64,000 nucleotides of DNA from contig JADBJK010000036.1 of the NCBI GenBank assembly GCA_014874485.1, positions 1 to 64,000 of the forward strand. Reading direction: 5' to 3'. This DNA is from Chloroflexota bacterium. Its GTDB lineage: Bacteria > Chloroflexota > Anaerolineae > DTLA01. Each line of letters opens with the position of its first letter. Positions within the stretch are counted from its first letter, which is position 1. Made by a program: the position numbers and the translations under genes. Positions 17,054 through 25,776 of the stretch are shown piece by piece. The notes under the pieces are model-generated. The model was not told where the DNA came from. It ran no database searches and saw nothing but the letters and a program-made list of their open reading frames with translations.

Positions 17054-17081
17054 AGTATAGACATCTTGCGCGGCGGGGCAA
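17054..17081 (-). promoter_or_regulatory. Promoter of mnmG, TTGCCC-N16-TATACT
   Basis: Minus-strand TTGCCC (17081-17076), 16-bp spacer, TATACT (17059-17054). The leader of about 65 nt carries one arm of the CACCGCAGAG repeat (16998-17033). Confidence 0.6.
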
Positions 17082-17107
17082 ACGGGCGGGAACGGGAGGG
17101 TCGGCGG

Positions 17108-18064
17108 CTACGTCTGCGCGTCGCTGCCCCCTTGCGAGCCGTTGGCCGCCGTCGCCGGGTAGCACACGCCGCCCTCAAAGGCGTCCACGCACTGCCCGCA
17201 GTGGTTGCACTCAAACTGCACGGTGGTGTGCTCAATGCCGAACTGCTCGTGCAGGCGCTGCTTGATGGCGTCCATGATGCCCTGGGTCTGGGCCAGCGCC
17301 TGGTCTTCCAGCACCACGTGGGCGCTCAGGGACGTGTACCCGGGCCCCACGCTCCAGATGTGCAGATCGTGCACGTTGCGGACGCCCGGCACCGCACCGA
17401 TGGTCGCCGCCACGTCCCGCGTGCGGATTCCCGCCGGACTCCCCTCTACCAGGATGTGCACCGACTCGCGGAAGATGCGCCACGCACCGCCCAGGATGAG
17501 CACCGAGATGAGCACGCTGAGGATGGGGTCAACCACGTACCACCCCGTCAGCGCGATGAGGATGGCCCCGCCGATGACGCCCACCGATGCCAGCGCGTCG
17601 CCCAGCACGTGCCAGAAGGCGCTGCGCGCGTTGAGGTCGTCCTCGTCGTGGGCGCGAAGCACGCGAGCCACCAGCAGGTTCGCCGCGAGGCCGACCACGG
17701 CCACGCCCAACATCAGCCCCGAATTGATCGCCCGCGGATTGAGCCACCGTTCCCACGCCTCGCGCGCGATGAAGAACACCATCACGAACAGGAGCAGGCT
17801 ATTCGCCAGCGCCGCCAGCACCTTGGCCCGGTGGAACCCGAACGTGTGATTCTCATCGGCGGGCAACGCCGCCAGGCGCAGCGCAGCGTAACTCAGCGCC
17901 AGCGCGAACACGTCCAGGAACACATGCCCCGCGTCCGACAGCAGCGCGAGGCTGTTGGACAAAATCCCGCCGACGACCTCGGCGACGAGGACGACCGACG
18001 TGATGCCGAGGGCCAGGACGAAGCGCCTGCCCATGGGTTCGTGATTGTGTTCGTGAGCGTGCAT
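17108..18064 (-). CDS. Cation diffusion facilitator family transporter (Zn/Cd/Co efflux)
   Basis: A 318-residue CDF antiporter exporting divalent metals in exchange for protons. The His-rich start (MHAHEHNHEP) is followed by six membrane helices. The two transport-site pairs are visible as SDAGHVFLD (helix II) and HVLGD (helix V), both in HxxxD form typical of zinc-preferring members. The C-terminal cytosolic domain (VHDLHIWSVGPGYTSLSAHVVL) is followed by a Cys/His tail (CNHCGQC). The start at 18064 was chosen for the His-rich family start and the promoter upstream. Confidence 0.92.
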   Translation of the reverse strand: MHAHEHNHEPMGRRFVLALGITSVVLVAEVVGGILSNSLALLSDAGHVFLDVFALALSYAALRLAALPADENHTFGFHRAKVLAALANSLLLFVMVFFIAREAWERWLNPRAINSGLMLGVAVVGLAANLLVARVLRAHDEDDLNARSAFWHVLGDALASVGVIGGAILIALTGWYVVDPILSVLISVLILGGAWRIFRESVHILVEGSPAGIRTRDVAATIGAVPGVRNVHDLHIWSVGPGYTSLSAHVVLEDQALAQTQGIMDAIKQRLHEQFGIEHTTVQFECNHCGQCVDAFEGGVCYPATAANGSQGGSDAQT

Positions 18065-18091
18065 CGTGGCTCCCGCAGGATTTGATGGTCT

Positions 18092-18120
18092 TGCATACTC
18101 CGATTTCGCGCAGATGTCAA
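18092..18120 (-). promoter_or_regulatory. Promoter of the CDF transporter, TTGACA-N17-TATGCA
   Basis: Minus-strand consensus TTGACA (18120-18115), 17-bp spacer and TATGCA (18097-18092), 28 bp upstream of the start codon. No metal-regulator operator is recognisable. Confidence 0.6.
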
Positions 18121-18200
18121 ATTGCCGTAGGTCATGCGCGGGCGAACAAGGACGGTCGCCGCCTCCCCTCTGCGCCGTCAGGGACAGACAAGACAACGTC

Positions 18201-18303
18201 AGCCCGACGCTGAAGGATCGGGCTGAAAGGGCCAAGCCCCCTTCGGGGCTACACCAGCCCGCAGGGCTTCGTCCCTTCAGCGCGGGGGTGAACCCCCGCG
18301 CTG
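18201..18303. repeat. Intergenic repeat related to modules A/B
   Basis: Contains the palindrome AGCCCGA...TCGGGCT (18201-18223), the block GGGCTACACCAGCCCGCAGGGCTT, and CAGCGCGGGGGTGAACCCCCGCGCTG. These match parts of the 1.5-2.6 kb array. One arm of the CACCGCAGAG family follows at about 18357-18384. Confidence 0.75.
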
Positions 18304-18421
18304 GACTTGGCGCGCGGGCCTTGGTCGCCTGCCGTGGGCGGGCAGACCCCGTCCACTCTGTGCCCTCTGCGTCTCGGCGGTGAAACACACCCTGCGCGGC
18401 CCTTCGGAATCAGAGCCGCCT

Positions 18422-18449
18422 TTGACAAACGGCGAAATCCGTTGACAAT
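18422..18449 (+). promoter_or_regulatory. Promoter of tRNA-Leu, TTGACA-N16-GACAAT
   Basis: TTGACA at 18422-18427, 16-bp spacer and GACAAT at 18444-18449; the tRNA begins 10 nt downstream of the -10 box. Confidence 0.55.
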
Positions 18450-18459
18450 AAGGCCCAAC

Positions 18460-18542
18460 GGGGCGGTGGCGAAATGGCAGACGCTGCGGACTTAAAATCC
18501 GCTGGACGCGAGTCCGTGTGGGTTCAACTCCCACCCGCCCTA
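18460..18542 (+). tRNA. tRNA-Leu (anticodon TAA)
   Basis: An 83-nt class II tRNA. The acceptor arm GGGGCGG pairs with CCGCCCT; the D stem is GCG/CGC; the anticodon arm GCGGA-CTTAAAA-TCCGC exposes TAA; there is a long variable arm; and the T arm is GTGGG-TTCAACT-CCCAC. The discriminator is A, as required for leucine. CCA is not encoded. Its last 3 nt coincide with the stop codon of the convergent gene. Confidence 0.93.
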
Positions 18543-20078
18543 CCTGCCCTCCCGCCTGTACACCCGATACGCCAGCCGGTCCTCCCATCGGGGGTTCTGG
18601 CGGCGCTCGGCGTCGGCCACAGGCGCGAAGTCGCCGAACTCGGCGGCGAGGCGATAGTCGGCCTCCACCGCCGCCACAAGCGCCGCGTAGTCCGCCGTCG
18701 GATCCGTCGCGTTCGTCAGCACCACCCACGCGGGCCGCTCGTCCGAGGCCAGGCGCAGGAACTCGCCGGTATCCCGCGCCGCCAGCCGCCGCCCCGACAG
18801 GAACGCCAGCATCTCCCCTGCCCACGGCACGGCGGCGATGGCCTCCCCTTCCGGCACGTGCGCCTGGAGAAAGCGCACTGCGCCTTCCAGATTCGCGGCA
18901 TACGTGGGACTCACCCGAACCCCCTGCGCCCGCGCGAGCGTGAGCGCGTAGTCGTACTTCCCCGGCGTGGCGTACCGCACCAGCGCCCCGCCGTACACGA
19001 CGGCCACCACCGCCACCGCCGCGCCGAGCGCCAGCGCGCGGGCCGCCTTCCCTCGCCTCGCCCCCGCCCAACGCCCCAGCACGTACACCAGCAGCAAGAG
19101 CGACGTGATGAGCAGCGCCGCGTTGTCGCCGGTGGACCCGCTCGGATCGGCCACGATGAACGCCTGCACGTACACCGCCGGCGAGTACAACGCCAACAGG
19201 CGCACAGCATCCCGCGCTTCGGGCCGCTCGCGCCGGACCACCCACCACGCCGCTGGAGGCACGACCACCGGCAGCAGGAATAGCGCCAGGTAGTACGCCT
19301 GCCGAATCCCCTCGCGCGACAGCGAACGCGGGACCGACGCCGCGAGGTTGCTCCACAGCGCCCACGCCGTCATCTTCTCGGCGGCCACCGCGAACTGCGG
19401 GCCGTAGATGGCCGGCAGCGCGTCCCAGCCCAGCCAGGCCAGCAGGGCCACGTTCTGCGCGACGAGCACCGCCAGCCACGCCCCCGCGAAGTATGCCAAC
19501 GCGCGCGTCCTGCCATCCCGCGCCGCAATCCAGGCGAACAGCGCCACCGCCGCGCCCGCCTGCGCGCCCACGTTGAACTTGAACGAGCACAGCAGGCCGA
19601 CGAGCGCGCCGGCGCCGGCCCACCATCCCGCGCGGCCCGTCTCCCGCGCCCGCAAGGCGCATTCCAGCGCCAGCAACCCCACGACCGCCGCGTACATGTG
19701 GTTGTAGTTGTACGTCGGCAGGCGGTACAGCGCCAGCGCCGCCGTGGCCGCGACCCCGGCCCATCCCGGCGAGAGGAACCGCCGCGCGATCCGCCAGCAC
19801 AGGAGAAGCGCCACGTAGCCGGCAGCCACGCCCGCCAGCCGCAGCGTGATGAGGCTCACGCCGAAGATGCGATACAGCCCCGCGTTGAGCGCCAGCCCCG
19901 TTGGGCCGTACAGCCACCAGAAGTCCAGGTACGGCCGCTCGCCCTGGAGCAGGCGCAGCGGTGTCAGCGCGGCGAACCCCTCGTCCGCCGGAATGATGCC
20001 CAAGCGGAACGTCAGGAGTTGCGTGGTGAGATAGAGCAATGTGATTGCAAGCAGAACAGTGAGTGCGCGCCTTTTCAT
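18540..20078 (-). CDS. Polytopic GT-C-like membrane protein (possible glycosyltransferase family 39)
   Basis: A 512-residue integral membrane protein with about ten helices and a soluble C-terminal part (about 385-512). The first loop carries IIPADEGFAALTPLRLLQGERPYLD, with the acidic DE motif and aromatic-rich loop typical of GT-C dolichyl/undecaprenyl-phosphate sugar transferases. The donor and acceptor are unknown. ATG 20078 was chosen over one 18 nt upstream because the -10 box (20092-20087) covers the earlier region; transcription would begin at about the ATG. Its TAG stop overlaps tRNA-Leu by 3 nt. Confidence 0.7.
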   Translation of the reverse strand: MKRRALTVLLAITLLYLTTQLLTFRLGIIPADEGFAALTPLRLLQGERPYLDFWWLYGPTGLALNAGLYRIFGVSLITLRLAGVAAGYVALLLCWRIARRFLSPGWAGVAATAALALYRLPTYNYNHMYAAVVGLLALECALRARETGRAGWWAGAGALVGLLCSFKFNVGAQAGAAVALFAWIAARDGRTRALAYFAGAWLAVLVAQNVALLAWLGWDALPAIYGPQFAVAAEKMTAWALWSNLAASVPRSLSREGIRQAYYLALFLLPVVVPPAAWWVVRRERPEARDAVRLLALYSPAVYVQAFIVADPSGSTGDNAALLITSLLLLVYVLGRWAGARRGKAARALALGAAVAVVAVVYGGALVRYATPGKYDYALTLARAQGVRVSPTYAANLEGAVRFLQAHVPEGEAIAAVPWAGEMLAFLSGRRLAARDTGEFLRLASDERPAWVVLTNATDPTADYAALVAAVEADYRLAAEFGDFAPVADAERRQNPRWEDRLAYRVYRREGR

Positions 20079-20086
20079 CGTGGGCG

Positions 20087-20115
20087 AGTGTACCACGCTT
20101 CCGCCGAGAAATCAA
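20087..20115 (-). promoter_or_regulatory. Promoter TTGATT-N17-TACACT directly before a start codon
   Basis: Minus-strand TTGATT (20115-20110), 17-bp spacer, TACACT (20092-20087). The ATG at 20078 is 8 nt past the -10 box, implying a leaderless transcript. Confidence 0.6.
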
Positions 20116-20179
20116 GCATTTTGCCACTGGCCGCTCATTATGGTAACATACCCAGCGTTTGGACTCGGAGTTGGTCCGT

Positions 20180-20310
20180 TGAAGCGCGGAGCGCCGAAGA
20201 ATCTTGACAGAACGGGAGGGTACGTGCGACGCACCTCGGAGGTGCGTCGCACGTGAACGATTCATTGCGAGGACGCGCAGCGCCCGAAGCAATCCCGCAC
20301 AACCCGTACG
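20180..20310. repeat. Degenerate copies of the 49.5-kb repeat flanking a perfect palindrome
   Basis: Two imperfect arms, GCGCCGAAGAATCTT (about 20190-20206) and CATTGCGAGG..AAGCAATCCCG (about 20262-20298), match the tandem repeat at 49.5-49.8 kb. Between them, at 20222-20254, lies a perfect 16-bp inverted repeat starting ACGTGCGACGCACCTC around one central G. It forms the leader region of the nucleoside phosphorylase gene. Confidence 0.7.
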
Positions 20311-20321
20311 CGAGGATGCGC

Positions 20322-21641
20322 ATGAACGCCATAGAGATCATCGCCAAGAAGCGAGACGGTCAGACCCTGACCCGCGAGGAAATCAACGACTTCGTCCAGG
20401 GGTTCGTCCGCGGCGACGTCCCCGACTACCAGGTCGCCGCCTGGCTCATGGCCGTCTTCCTGCGCGGCATGTCCTACCAGGAGACCGCCGACCTCACCCT
20501 CGCCATCGTCAACTCCGGCGACCGCCTGGACCTGAGCGGCATCGCCCCCTTCGTCGTGGACAAGCACTCCAGCGGCGGCGTCGGCGACAAGACCACCCTC
20601 GTCGTCGCACCCATCGTGGCGGCCTGCGGCCTGCCCGTCGCCAAGATGAGCGGCCGCGCCCTGGGGTTCACCGGCGGCACGCTGGACAAACTGGAGTCCA
20701 TCCGCGGGTTCCGCGCCGACCTCACCACCGAGGAATTCCTGGCCCAGGTGCGCGAGCACGGCATCGTCGTCTCGGGCCAGTCCAAGGACCTCGCCCCCGC
20801 CGACGGCAAACTCTACGCCCTGCGCGACGTTACCGCCACCGTGGACTCCATCCCCCTCATCGCGGCGTCCATCATGAGCAAGAAGATCGCGTCGGGCGCC
20901 AACGGCATCGTGCTGGACGTGAAGGTGGGGCGCGGCGCGTTCATGGAGACCGAGGAGCGCGCGCTGGAACTGGCGCAGACCATGGTGCGCATCGGGCGCA
21001 GCCTGGGCCGCCGCGTTACCGCCGTCCTGTCGGACATGAACCAGCCCTTAGGCCTTGCCGTGGGCAACGCTGTTGAGGTACGGGAGGCCATAGACACGCT
21101 GAACGGGCGCGGCCCCGCCGACTTCCTACAGCACTGCCTGACCATCGCGGGGCAGATGGTGCTCCTGGCCGGGCGTGCGAAGGACGAGCACGAAGCCCGC
21201 GAGTTGCTGCTGCATCAACTCCATTCGGGCGCGGGCCTGGCGAAGTTCAAGGAGATGGTGGCAGCCCAGGGCGGCGACACGGCCTACGTGGACGACCCCG
21301 ACCGCCTGCCCAAGGCCCGCATCGTGGAGCCGCTCCCCGCCCCGCAGTCGGGCTACATCGCCGCCATTGACGCCCGCCAGGTGGGGCTTACGGCGGCGCT
21401 GCTGGGCGCGGGGCGGCAGAAGAAGGGCGACCCGGTGGACTACGCCGTGGGCATCGTGCTCGCGCACAAGGTTGGGGATTATGTCAAGTCGGGCGAGCCG
21501 CTGCTGACCATCCACGCCAACGCCGCCGACAAACTGCGCCAGGCCCAACTGCGGCTGCGCGAGGCCATTCGGTTCAGCGACGCCCCGCCGCAGCCCTACC
21601 CGCTCATCCACCGCATCCTGCGCGACACGGACGTGGCGTGA
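20322..21641 (+). CDS. pdp: Pyrimidine-nucleoside (thymidine) phosphorylase
   Basis: A 439-residue enzyme that cleaves thymidine, deoxyuridine or uridine with phosphate, feeding bases and pentose phosphates to salvage and catabolism. It starts MNAIEIIAKKRDGQTLTREEI and contains the phosphorylase signature SGRALGFTGGTLDKLESI (about 111-128), the phosphate loop KHSSGGVGDKTTLV (about 81-94) and the C-terminal domain with IPAPQ-like PLPAPQSGYIAAID. The start at 20322 (GAGG just upstream) gives the standard length. Pdp and DeoA cannot be separated by eye. Confidence 0.93.
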   Translation: MNAIEIIAKKRDGQTLTREEINDFVQGFVRGDVPDYQVAAWLMAVFLRGMSYQETADLTLAIVNSGDRLDLSGIAPFVVDKHSSGGVGDKTTLVVAPIVAACGLPVAKMSGRALGFTGGTLDKLESIRGFRADLTTEEFLAQVREHGIVVSGQSKDLAPADGKLYALRDVTATVDSIPLIAASIMSKKIASGANGIVLDVKVGRGAFMETEERALELAQTMVRIGRSLGRRVTAVLSDMNQPLGLAVGNAVEVREAIDTLNGRGPADFLQHCLTIAGQMVLLAGRAKDEHEARELLLHQLHSGAGLAKFKEMVAAQGGDTAYVDDPDRLPKARIVEPLPAPQSGYIAAIDARQVGLTAALLGAGRQKKGDPVDYAVGIVLAHKVGDYVKSGEPLLTIHANAADKLRQAQLRLREAIRFSDAPPQPYPLIHRILRDTDVA

Positions 21642-21723
21642 GGCGCGTTCCCTCCCTGGGGGACACGGTTGGGGACGTTTGGATCAGGAGCAGCGCGAAC
21701 CGCCACAACAGCGGATGGAGCCG

Positions 21724-22179
21724 CTACCGCCGCAGCCGCGCGCCGTAGTCCTCCACCATGCGCTCGTACTCGGATGTCATGAGCGGCGACGATAGGAGAA
21801 AATCGGCCGTGGCGCGGTTGCAGGCCACCGGGATGTTCGCCAGCACCGCGATGCGCAGCAGCGCCTTGATGTCCGGGTCGTGGGGCTGGGCCTCCAGCGG
21901 ATCCCAGAAGAAGATGAGCGCGTCTATCTCGCCCTCCACGATTTTCGCGCCGATCTGCACGTCGCCACCCAGGGGCCCGCTCTTGAAGGCCACCACGTCC
22001 AGGCCGGTCTCGCGGGCGATGAGGTTGCCTGTTGTGCCGGTGGCAAACAGCCGATGCCGCGCGAGGGCCTCGCGGTTGAACCGCACCCAGTCCAGCAAGT
22101 CCTGCTTGCGGTTGTCGTGGGCGATAAGGGCAATGCGCTTCACCGCGCCCATCGGCACGCGTTGGTAGGTCTCGGCCAT
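21724..22179 (-). CDS. mgsA: Methylglyoxal synthase
   Basis: A 151-residue MgsA, which converts dihydroxyacetone phosphate to methylglyoxal and phosphate, a glycolytic bypass. All family blocks are present: [35 protein letters not shown] with the catalytic Asp, [22 protein letters not shown] with the conserved His, and [11 protein letters not shown]. Length is normal. It lies downstream of the ABC exporter genes with a 108-bp gap that contains one CACCGCAGAG arm (about 22236-22262). Confidence 0.95.
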   Translation of the reverse strand: MAETYQRVPMGAVKRIALIAHDNRKQDLLDWVRFNREALARHRLFATGTTGNLIARETGLDVVAFKSGPLGGDVQIGAKIVEGEIDALIFFWDPLEAQPHDPDIKALLRIAVLANIPVACNRATADFLLSSPLMTSEYERMVEDYGARLRR

Positions 22180-22287
22180 CTCACTGCCTCCCGCATGGGG
22201 GTGGTTTCGCCCCTGCGCGTCGGCGTCAGGCGCTCACCGCAGAGACGCCGAGCGCGCAGAGGGTGTTGTTCTGTGCATCGCGCCAAT

Positions 22288-23517
22288 TCATTCCCGGCCC
22301 AGCAGCGCACCCCAGAACCGCTTCACGCTGAACGCCTGGCCCGACAGAAGCGTCTGCGCGCGGAACATCCCTGCCACGGCCCTCACCACCAATACCACCG
22401 TTGCCGCCAGCAGCGCGACCGCCAGGGCAGGCTGCCACGCCGGCACGCCCCCCGCCGCTAGCCGCGTCATCATGGCCACCGGCGCGGTGAACGGGAAGAA
22501 CCCCATCGCCACCGCCAGCGCCCCGTCCGGCTCCTGGATGAGGGCGTTGATGAAGAACAGGGGCAGCAGCAGGGGCCAGATGACCGAAATCGTGGCCTGC
22601 GATGCCTCGCGCAGATTGGGCACGAGCGCGCCCAGCGCCGCCATCAGGCTGGCGTACAGGGCATACCCCAGCACGAAGAAGACGATGGCCCACACGACCA
22701 GCGACGGCGACGGCTCGAGCGACGCCGGGATGTTCAGCGTCTGCCCGCCCAGGCGCAGCAGCGAGTACCCCGTGAGCACCCACACGACCGTCTGGGTCAG
22801 CCCCGCCAGGCCCAGCCCCGCGATCTTGCCCACCAGCATCTCGCGGGGCGACACCGACGCCATGAGAATCTCCATGACGCGGTTCTGCTTCTCCTTGCTG
22901 ATGCTGCCGAGCAGCAGGCTCGCCGACATGATGATCACGAAGTAGAAGATGAGCGTTACCGAGTACGGAATCCAGAAGGCCGCGTCGTTTTCCATGTCGC
23001 GCTGGGGAGCGGGCGACAGCGGCCTTGCGGCAACGTCCATCGGGTTGCGGACGCGGTTCGCCAACTGTGTGTCGCCGCCCAGCAGGTTCACCATCAGCAC
23101 CCAGCGCAGAATCCACGTCTGGCCGCCCGACGTAAGGGGCCGGGCGTCGGGGTCAATCAGGTACACCCTGCCCGTCTCCAGATAGTCGGCAGGAATCCGA
23201 TAGTAGGAGCCGATCTCCCCCGACGCCAACGCCTGGCGCGCGCTGGCCTCGTCGGGGAAAATCGTCAGCACCCCCGGCGGCGCGTCGGCGGGAATGGTGC
23301 GCACGATGCCGGCCTCGTCCACCAGCCCCTGGGGCCGGAACGCGAACGGGCCGCCCGTCGTGCTGCCGCCTCCGCCCCCTGCGCTGCGGCCCAGCCAACC
23401 CGCCGCCGTGAAGACGAGGAACGCCACGAGCGGCAGGCCGAAGGCCATCAACAGGAACGATGGCCGCGAAACGGTCGTGATGAATTCGTTGCGCAGGACA
23501 AGGATGGTCTTACGCAT
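22288..23517 (-). CDS. ABC transporter permease, NatB/ABC-2 type
   Basis: A 409-residue permease with one N-terminal helix (about 20-42), a large external domain and five or six C-terminal helices; the cytosolic motif SISKEKQNRVMEILMASVSPREMLVGK is typical of NatB/YhaP-type exporters. It overlaps the preceding permease gene by 8 bp and is the last gene of a three-gene operon (ATPase, permease, permease). Substrate unknown; relatives export sodium or peptides. Confidence 0.85.
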   Translation of the reverse strand: MRKTILVLRNEFITTVSRPSFLLMAFGLPLVAFLVFTAAGWLGRSAGGGGGSTTGGPFAFRPQGLVDEAGIVRTIPADAPPGVLTIFPDEASARQALASGEIGSYYRIPADYLETGRVYLIDPDARPLTSGGQTWILRWVLMVNLLGGDTQLANRVRNPMDVAARPLSPAPQRDMENDAAFWIPYSVTLIFYFVIIMSASLLLGSISKEKQNRVMEILMASVSPREMLVGKIAGLGLAGLTQTVVWVLTGYSLLRLGGQTLNIPASLEPSPSLVVWAIVFFVLGYALYASLMAALGALVPNLREASQATISVIWPLLLPLFFINALIQEPDGALAVAMGFFPFTAPVAMMTRLAAGGVPAWQPALAVALLAATVVLVVRAVAGMFRAQTLLSGQAFSVKRFWGALLGRE

Positions 23518-24736
23518 AGTTGCCTCCCGCGGCAGGTTTCGTCCGCGCGAACAGTTCGGCCAGCCCCACGCGCTTGCCGTAGCGCAGCATCCCCAGCCGG
23601 AACGCCCGCCCCGCCAGCCACACCGCGCCCCACGCGCTCAGCACCAGCAACGCCGCCGCGACCGCCGCCTGCCACGCGGGCACGATGCCAAACGTGGCGC
23701 GGATGGCCAGCGAGATGGGCGAGGTCAGCGGGAACAGGCTCAGCGCCACCGCGACAGGGCCGTTCGGGTTCTGGATGAAGGTCATCATCATCCAGAGAGG
23801 AACGACATTGGGGAGGATGAACAGACCGGCGATCTGCTGCGCCTCCTGCGGTTCCGCCACCGTCGCACCTAGCGCGGTCATCAGCGCGCTGTACATGACG
23901 AACGCCGGAGCGAACACCGCGAGGATTGTCAGCGCAACGCCCGCATCCACGCGCACGGTCTCCAGGAAGGGCGTCTGGAACAGCCGCTGTGCCACGGCGA
24001 TGGCCACGCCCGCGAATGCCAGCCACGCCAGGGCCTGCGTCAGGATGACGCACACCAGGCCGACCACCTTGCCCCCGATGAACTCCCCTGCCGAGGCCGA
24101 CGTGATGAGCATCTCCATGGTGCGGTTCTCCTTCTCCTCCGACACCACCTGCACCAGGTAGCCCCCGCTGAAGCCCAGGAGCATCATGAACGCTACGGCT
24201 GCAATGACCGGCAGGAGGTCGCCCAGCGTCGGCTCGGCGGCGAACTCACGCCTGCCGTCCGGCGTCTGCACCACAATGTCGTCGTCGCTCATGGCCGCCA
24301 CGCGCCGCGCCAATTCGGGCGGCTGATTCGCCAGCCAATTCATCTGCATGAAGTCCCAGAAGTGGCTCGTGGCATTGCTCTTGGGCGGCTTGAGATAGAC
24401 CAACTCCACCTTGTTCGTCTGCACGTAGTCGGCGGGCAGCACGTAGTAGCCCTGAATCTCGCCGGCCTGGAGCGCCTTCTGGGCCTCGGCCTCGCCGGGG
24501 AAGGCGCGAATCTCCACCGCTCCCTCCCCCTCCGGCGGCATGACCGGATTGGCCAGCATCCCCGAATGGTCTACATAGCCCACGGGGCGGTAGTCCCGCT
24601 CCATGCGCACGGCCAGGGCCGTGATGCCCACCATCAGGGCGAGCATCGCGGGCACGCTCAAGAGCGCCCAGATGAACCGCTTGCGCAGGACGTGCCGCTT
24701 GTACTCGTGGACGGCGATGAGTCGCAGTTTGAACAT
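23510..24736 (-). CDS. ABC transporter permease, NatB/ABC-2 type
   Basis: A 408-residue paralogue of the downstream permease: N-terminal helix (about 22-45), external domain, then the motif VSEEKENRTMEMLITSASAGEFIGGKVVGL and several helices. Its ATG shares one base with the TGA of the ATPase gene (TGATG), so translation is coupled. The two permeases probably form a heterodimer with the ATPase. Confidence 0.85.
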   Translation of the reverse strand: MFKLRLIAVHEYKRHVLRKRFIWALLSVPAMLALMVGITALAVRMERDYRPVGYVDHSGMLANPVMPPEGEGAVEIRAFPGEAEAQKALQAGEIQGYYVLPADYVQTNKVELVYLKPPKSNATSHFWDFMQMNWLANQPPELARRVAAMSDDDIVVQTPDGRREFAAEPTLGDLLPVIAAVAFMMLLGFSGGYLVQVVSEEKENRTMEMLITSASAGEFIGGKVVGLVCVILTQALAWLAFAGVAIAVAQRLFQTPFLETVRVDAGVALTILAVFAPAFVMYSALMTALGATVAEPQEAQQIAGLFILPNVVPLWMMMTFIQNPNGPVAVALSLFPLTSPISLAIRATFGIVPAWQAAVAAALLVLSAWGAVWLAGRAFRLGMLRYGKRVGLAELFARTKPAAGGNYA

Positions 24737-25632
24737 CACTCGCCTCCCTTGCCCACCACGCGGATGAAGATTTCGTCCAGCGAGGGCACCGCGATCTCAA
24801 ACTTCTCCAACGCGCACCCCGCCTGCACCAGGGCCTTGAGCACATCCTGCGGGGTAACGCCGTCGGCCAGGTTCAGCCGCACCTCGCTGTTGTGCCGCGA
24901 CGCCGACACGACGCCCTCCAGCGGGGGCAGGTCGCCCACGGCCCGCACCACCACCGCGTGCCCCGAATGCTGACGCCGCACGTCGTCCAGGTTGCCGTAT
25001 AGCACATCGCGCCCCCTGTTGATGAGCAGGATGCGGTCGCACAGTTCCTCCACCTGGTGCATCTGGTGGGTGGACATGATGATGGCCGTGCCCCGGTCGC
25101 GCAGTTCCCGCATGAGGTCTTTCACCATCTGCGTGTTCACCGGATCCAGGGCAGTAAACGGCTCGTCCACGATGAGCAGTTCAGGCTCGTGGATGACGGC
25201 GGCGATGATCTGCGCCTTCTGCTGCATCCCCTTGCTCAATTCCTTGACCTTCTTCGCTCGGTGGGCCGCCAGGTCAAACCGCTCCAGCCACTGCCCCAGG
25301 CGACGGTGGGCCTCGGCGGGCGGCAGCCCCTTCAGCGTCGCCAGGTACGTGAGGCACCGCTCCAGCGTGATGTCCTGGTACAGGCCGCGCTCCTCGGGCA
25401 TGTAGCCGATGCGGTTCTTCTTCTCCTCGGTCATGGGGCCGCCGAGCACGGCCACCTCGCCCGCGTCGGGCTTGAAGATGTCCAGCATGATGCGGATGGT
25501 CGTGGTCTTGCCCGCGCCGTTTGGCCCCAGCAGGCCGAAGATCTCGCCGCGCTCCACGTGGAACGAGACATCGGCCACGGCCTGGGTCTTGCCGAAGGCT
25601 TTGGATATGTGGGAAACCTCAACCGTATGCAC
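24736..25632 (-). CDS. ABC transporter ATP-binding protein, NatA type
   Basis: A 298-residue ABC ATPase with Walker A GPNGAGKTTTIR (about 38-49), signature LSKGMQQKAQ, Walker B LLIVDEPFTALDPV and the switch His in MSTHQMHQVEELCDRI. The C-terminal 80 residues form the extra domain of exporter-type DrrA/NatA subunits. The start was set at GTG 25632, because AGGAGG lies 7 nt upstream; the earlier GTG at 25638 is too close to the ribosome site. First gene of the exporter operon. Confidence 0.92.
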   Translation of the reverse strand: MHTVEVSHISKAFGKTQAVADVSFHVERGEIFGLLGPNGAGKTTTIRIMLDIFKPDAGEVAVLGGPMTEEKKNRIGYMPEERGLYQDITLERCLTYLATLKGLPPAEAHRRLGQWLERFDLAAHRAKKVKELSKGMQQKAQIIAAVIHEPELLIVDEPFTALDPVNTQMVKDLMRELRDRGTAIIMSTHQMHQVEELCDRILLINRGRDVLYGNLDDVRRQHSGHAVVVRAVGDLPPLEGVVSASRHNSEVRLNLADGVTPQDVLKALVQAGCALEKFEIAVPSLDEIFIRVVGKGGE

Positions 25633-25776
25633 GCGCACACCTCCTGCAATTCGGGTTCTGGATTCGGGTTCTCCTGAGACCTGGCACGGCGCCCCGGCAA
25701 GGCGTTCTGCGGGGCAGCCTGCATCCTGATAACTATACTCCAGACGATGGGCCGATGGTTCAAGTCCGGCGACGGC

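Noticed and set aside
18277-20292. A 671-codon minus-strand frame
   Set aside because: It overlaps the tRNA and the GT-C gene in another frame; the codon bias and membrane helices favour the GT-C frame.
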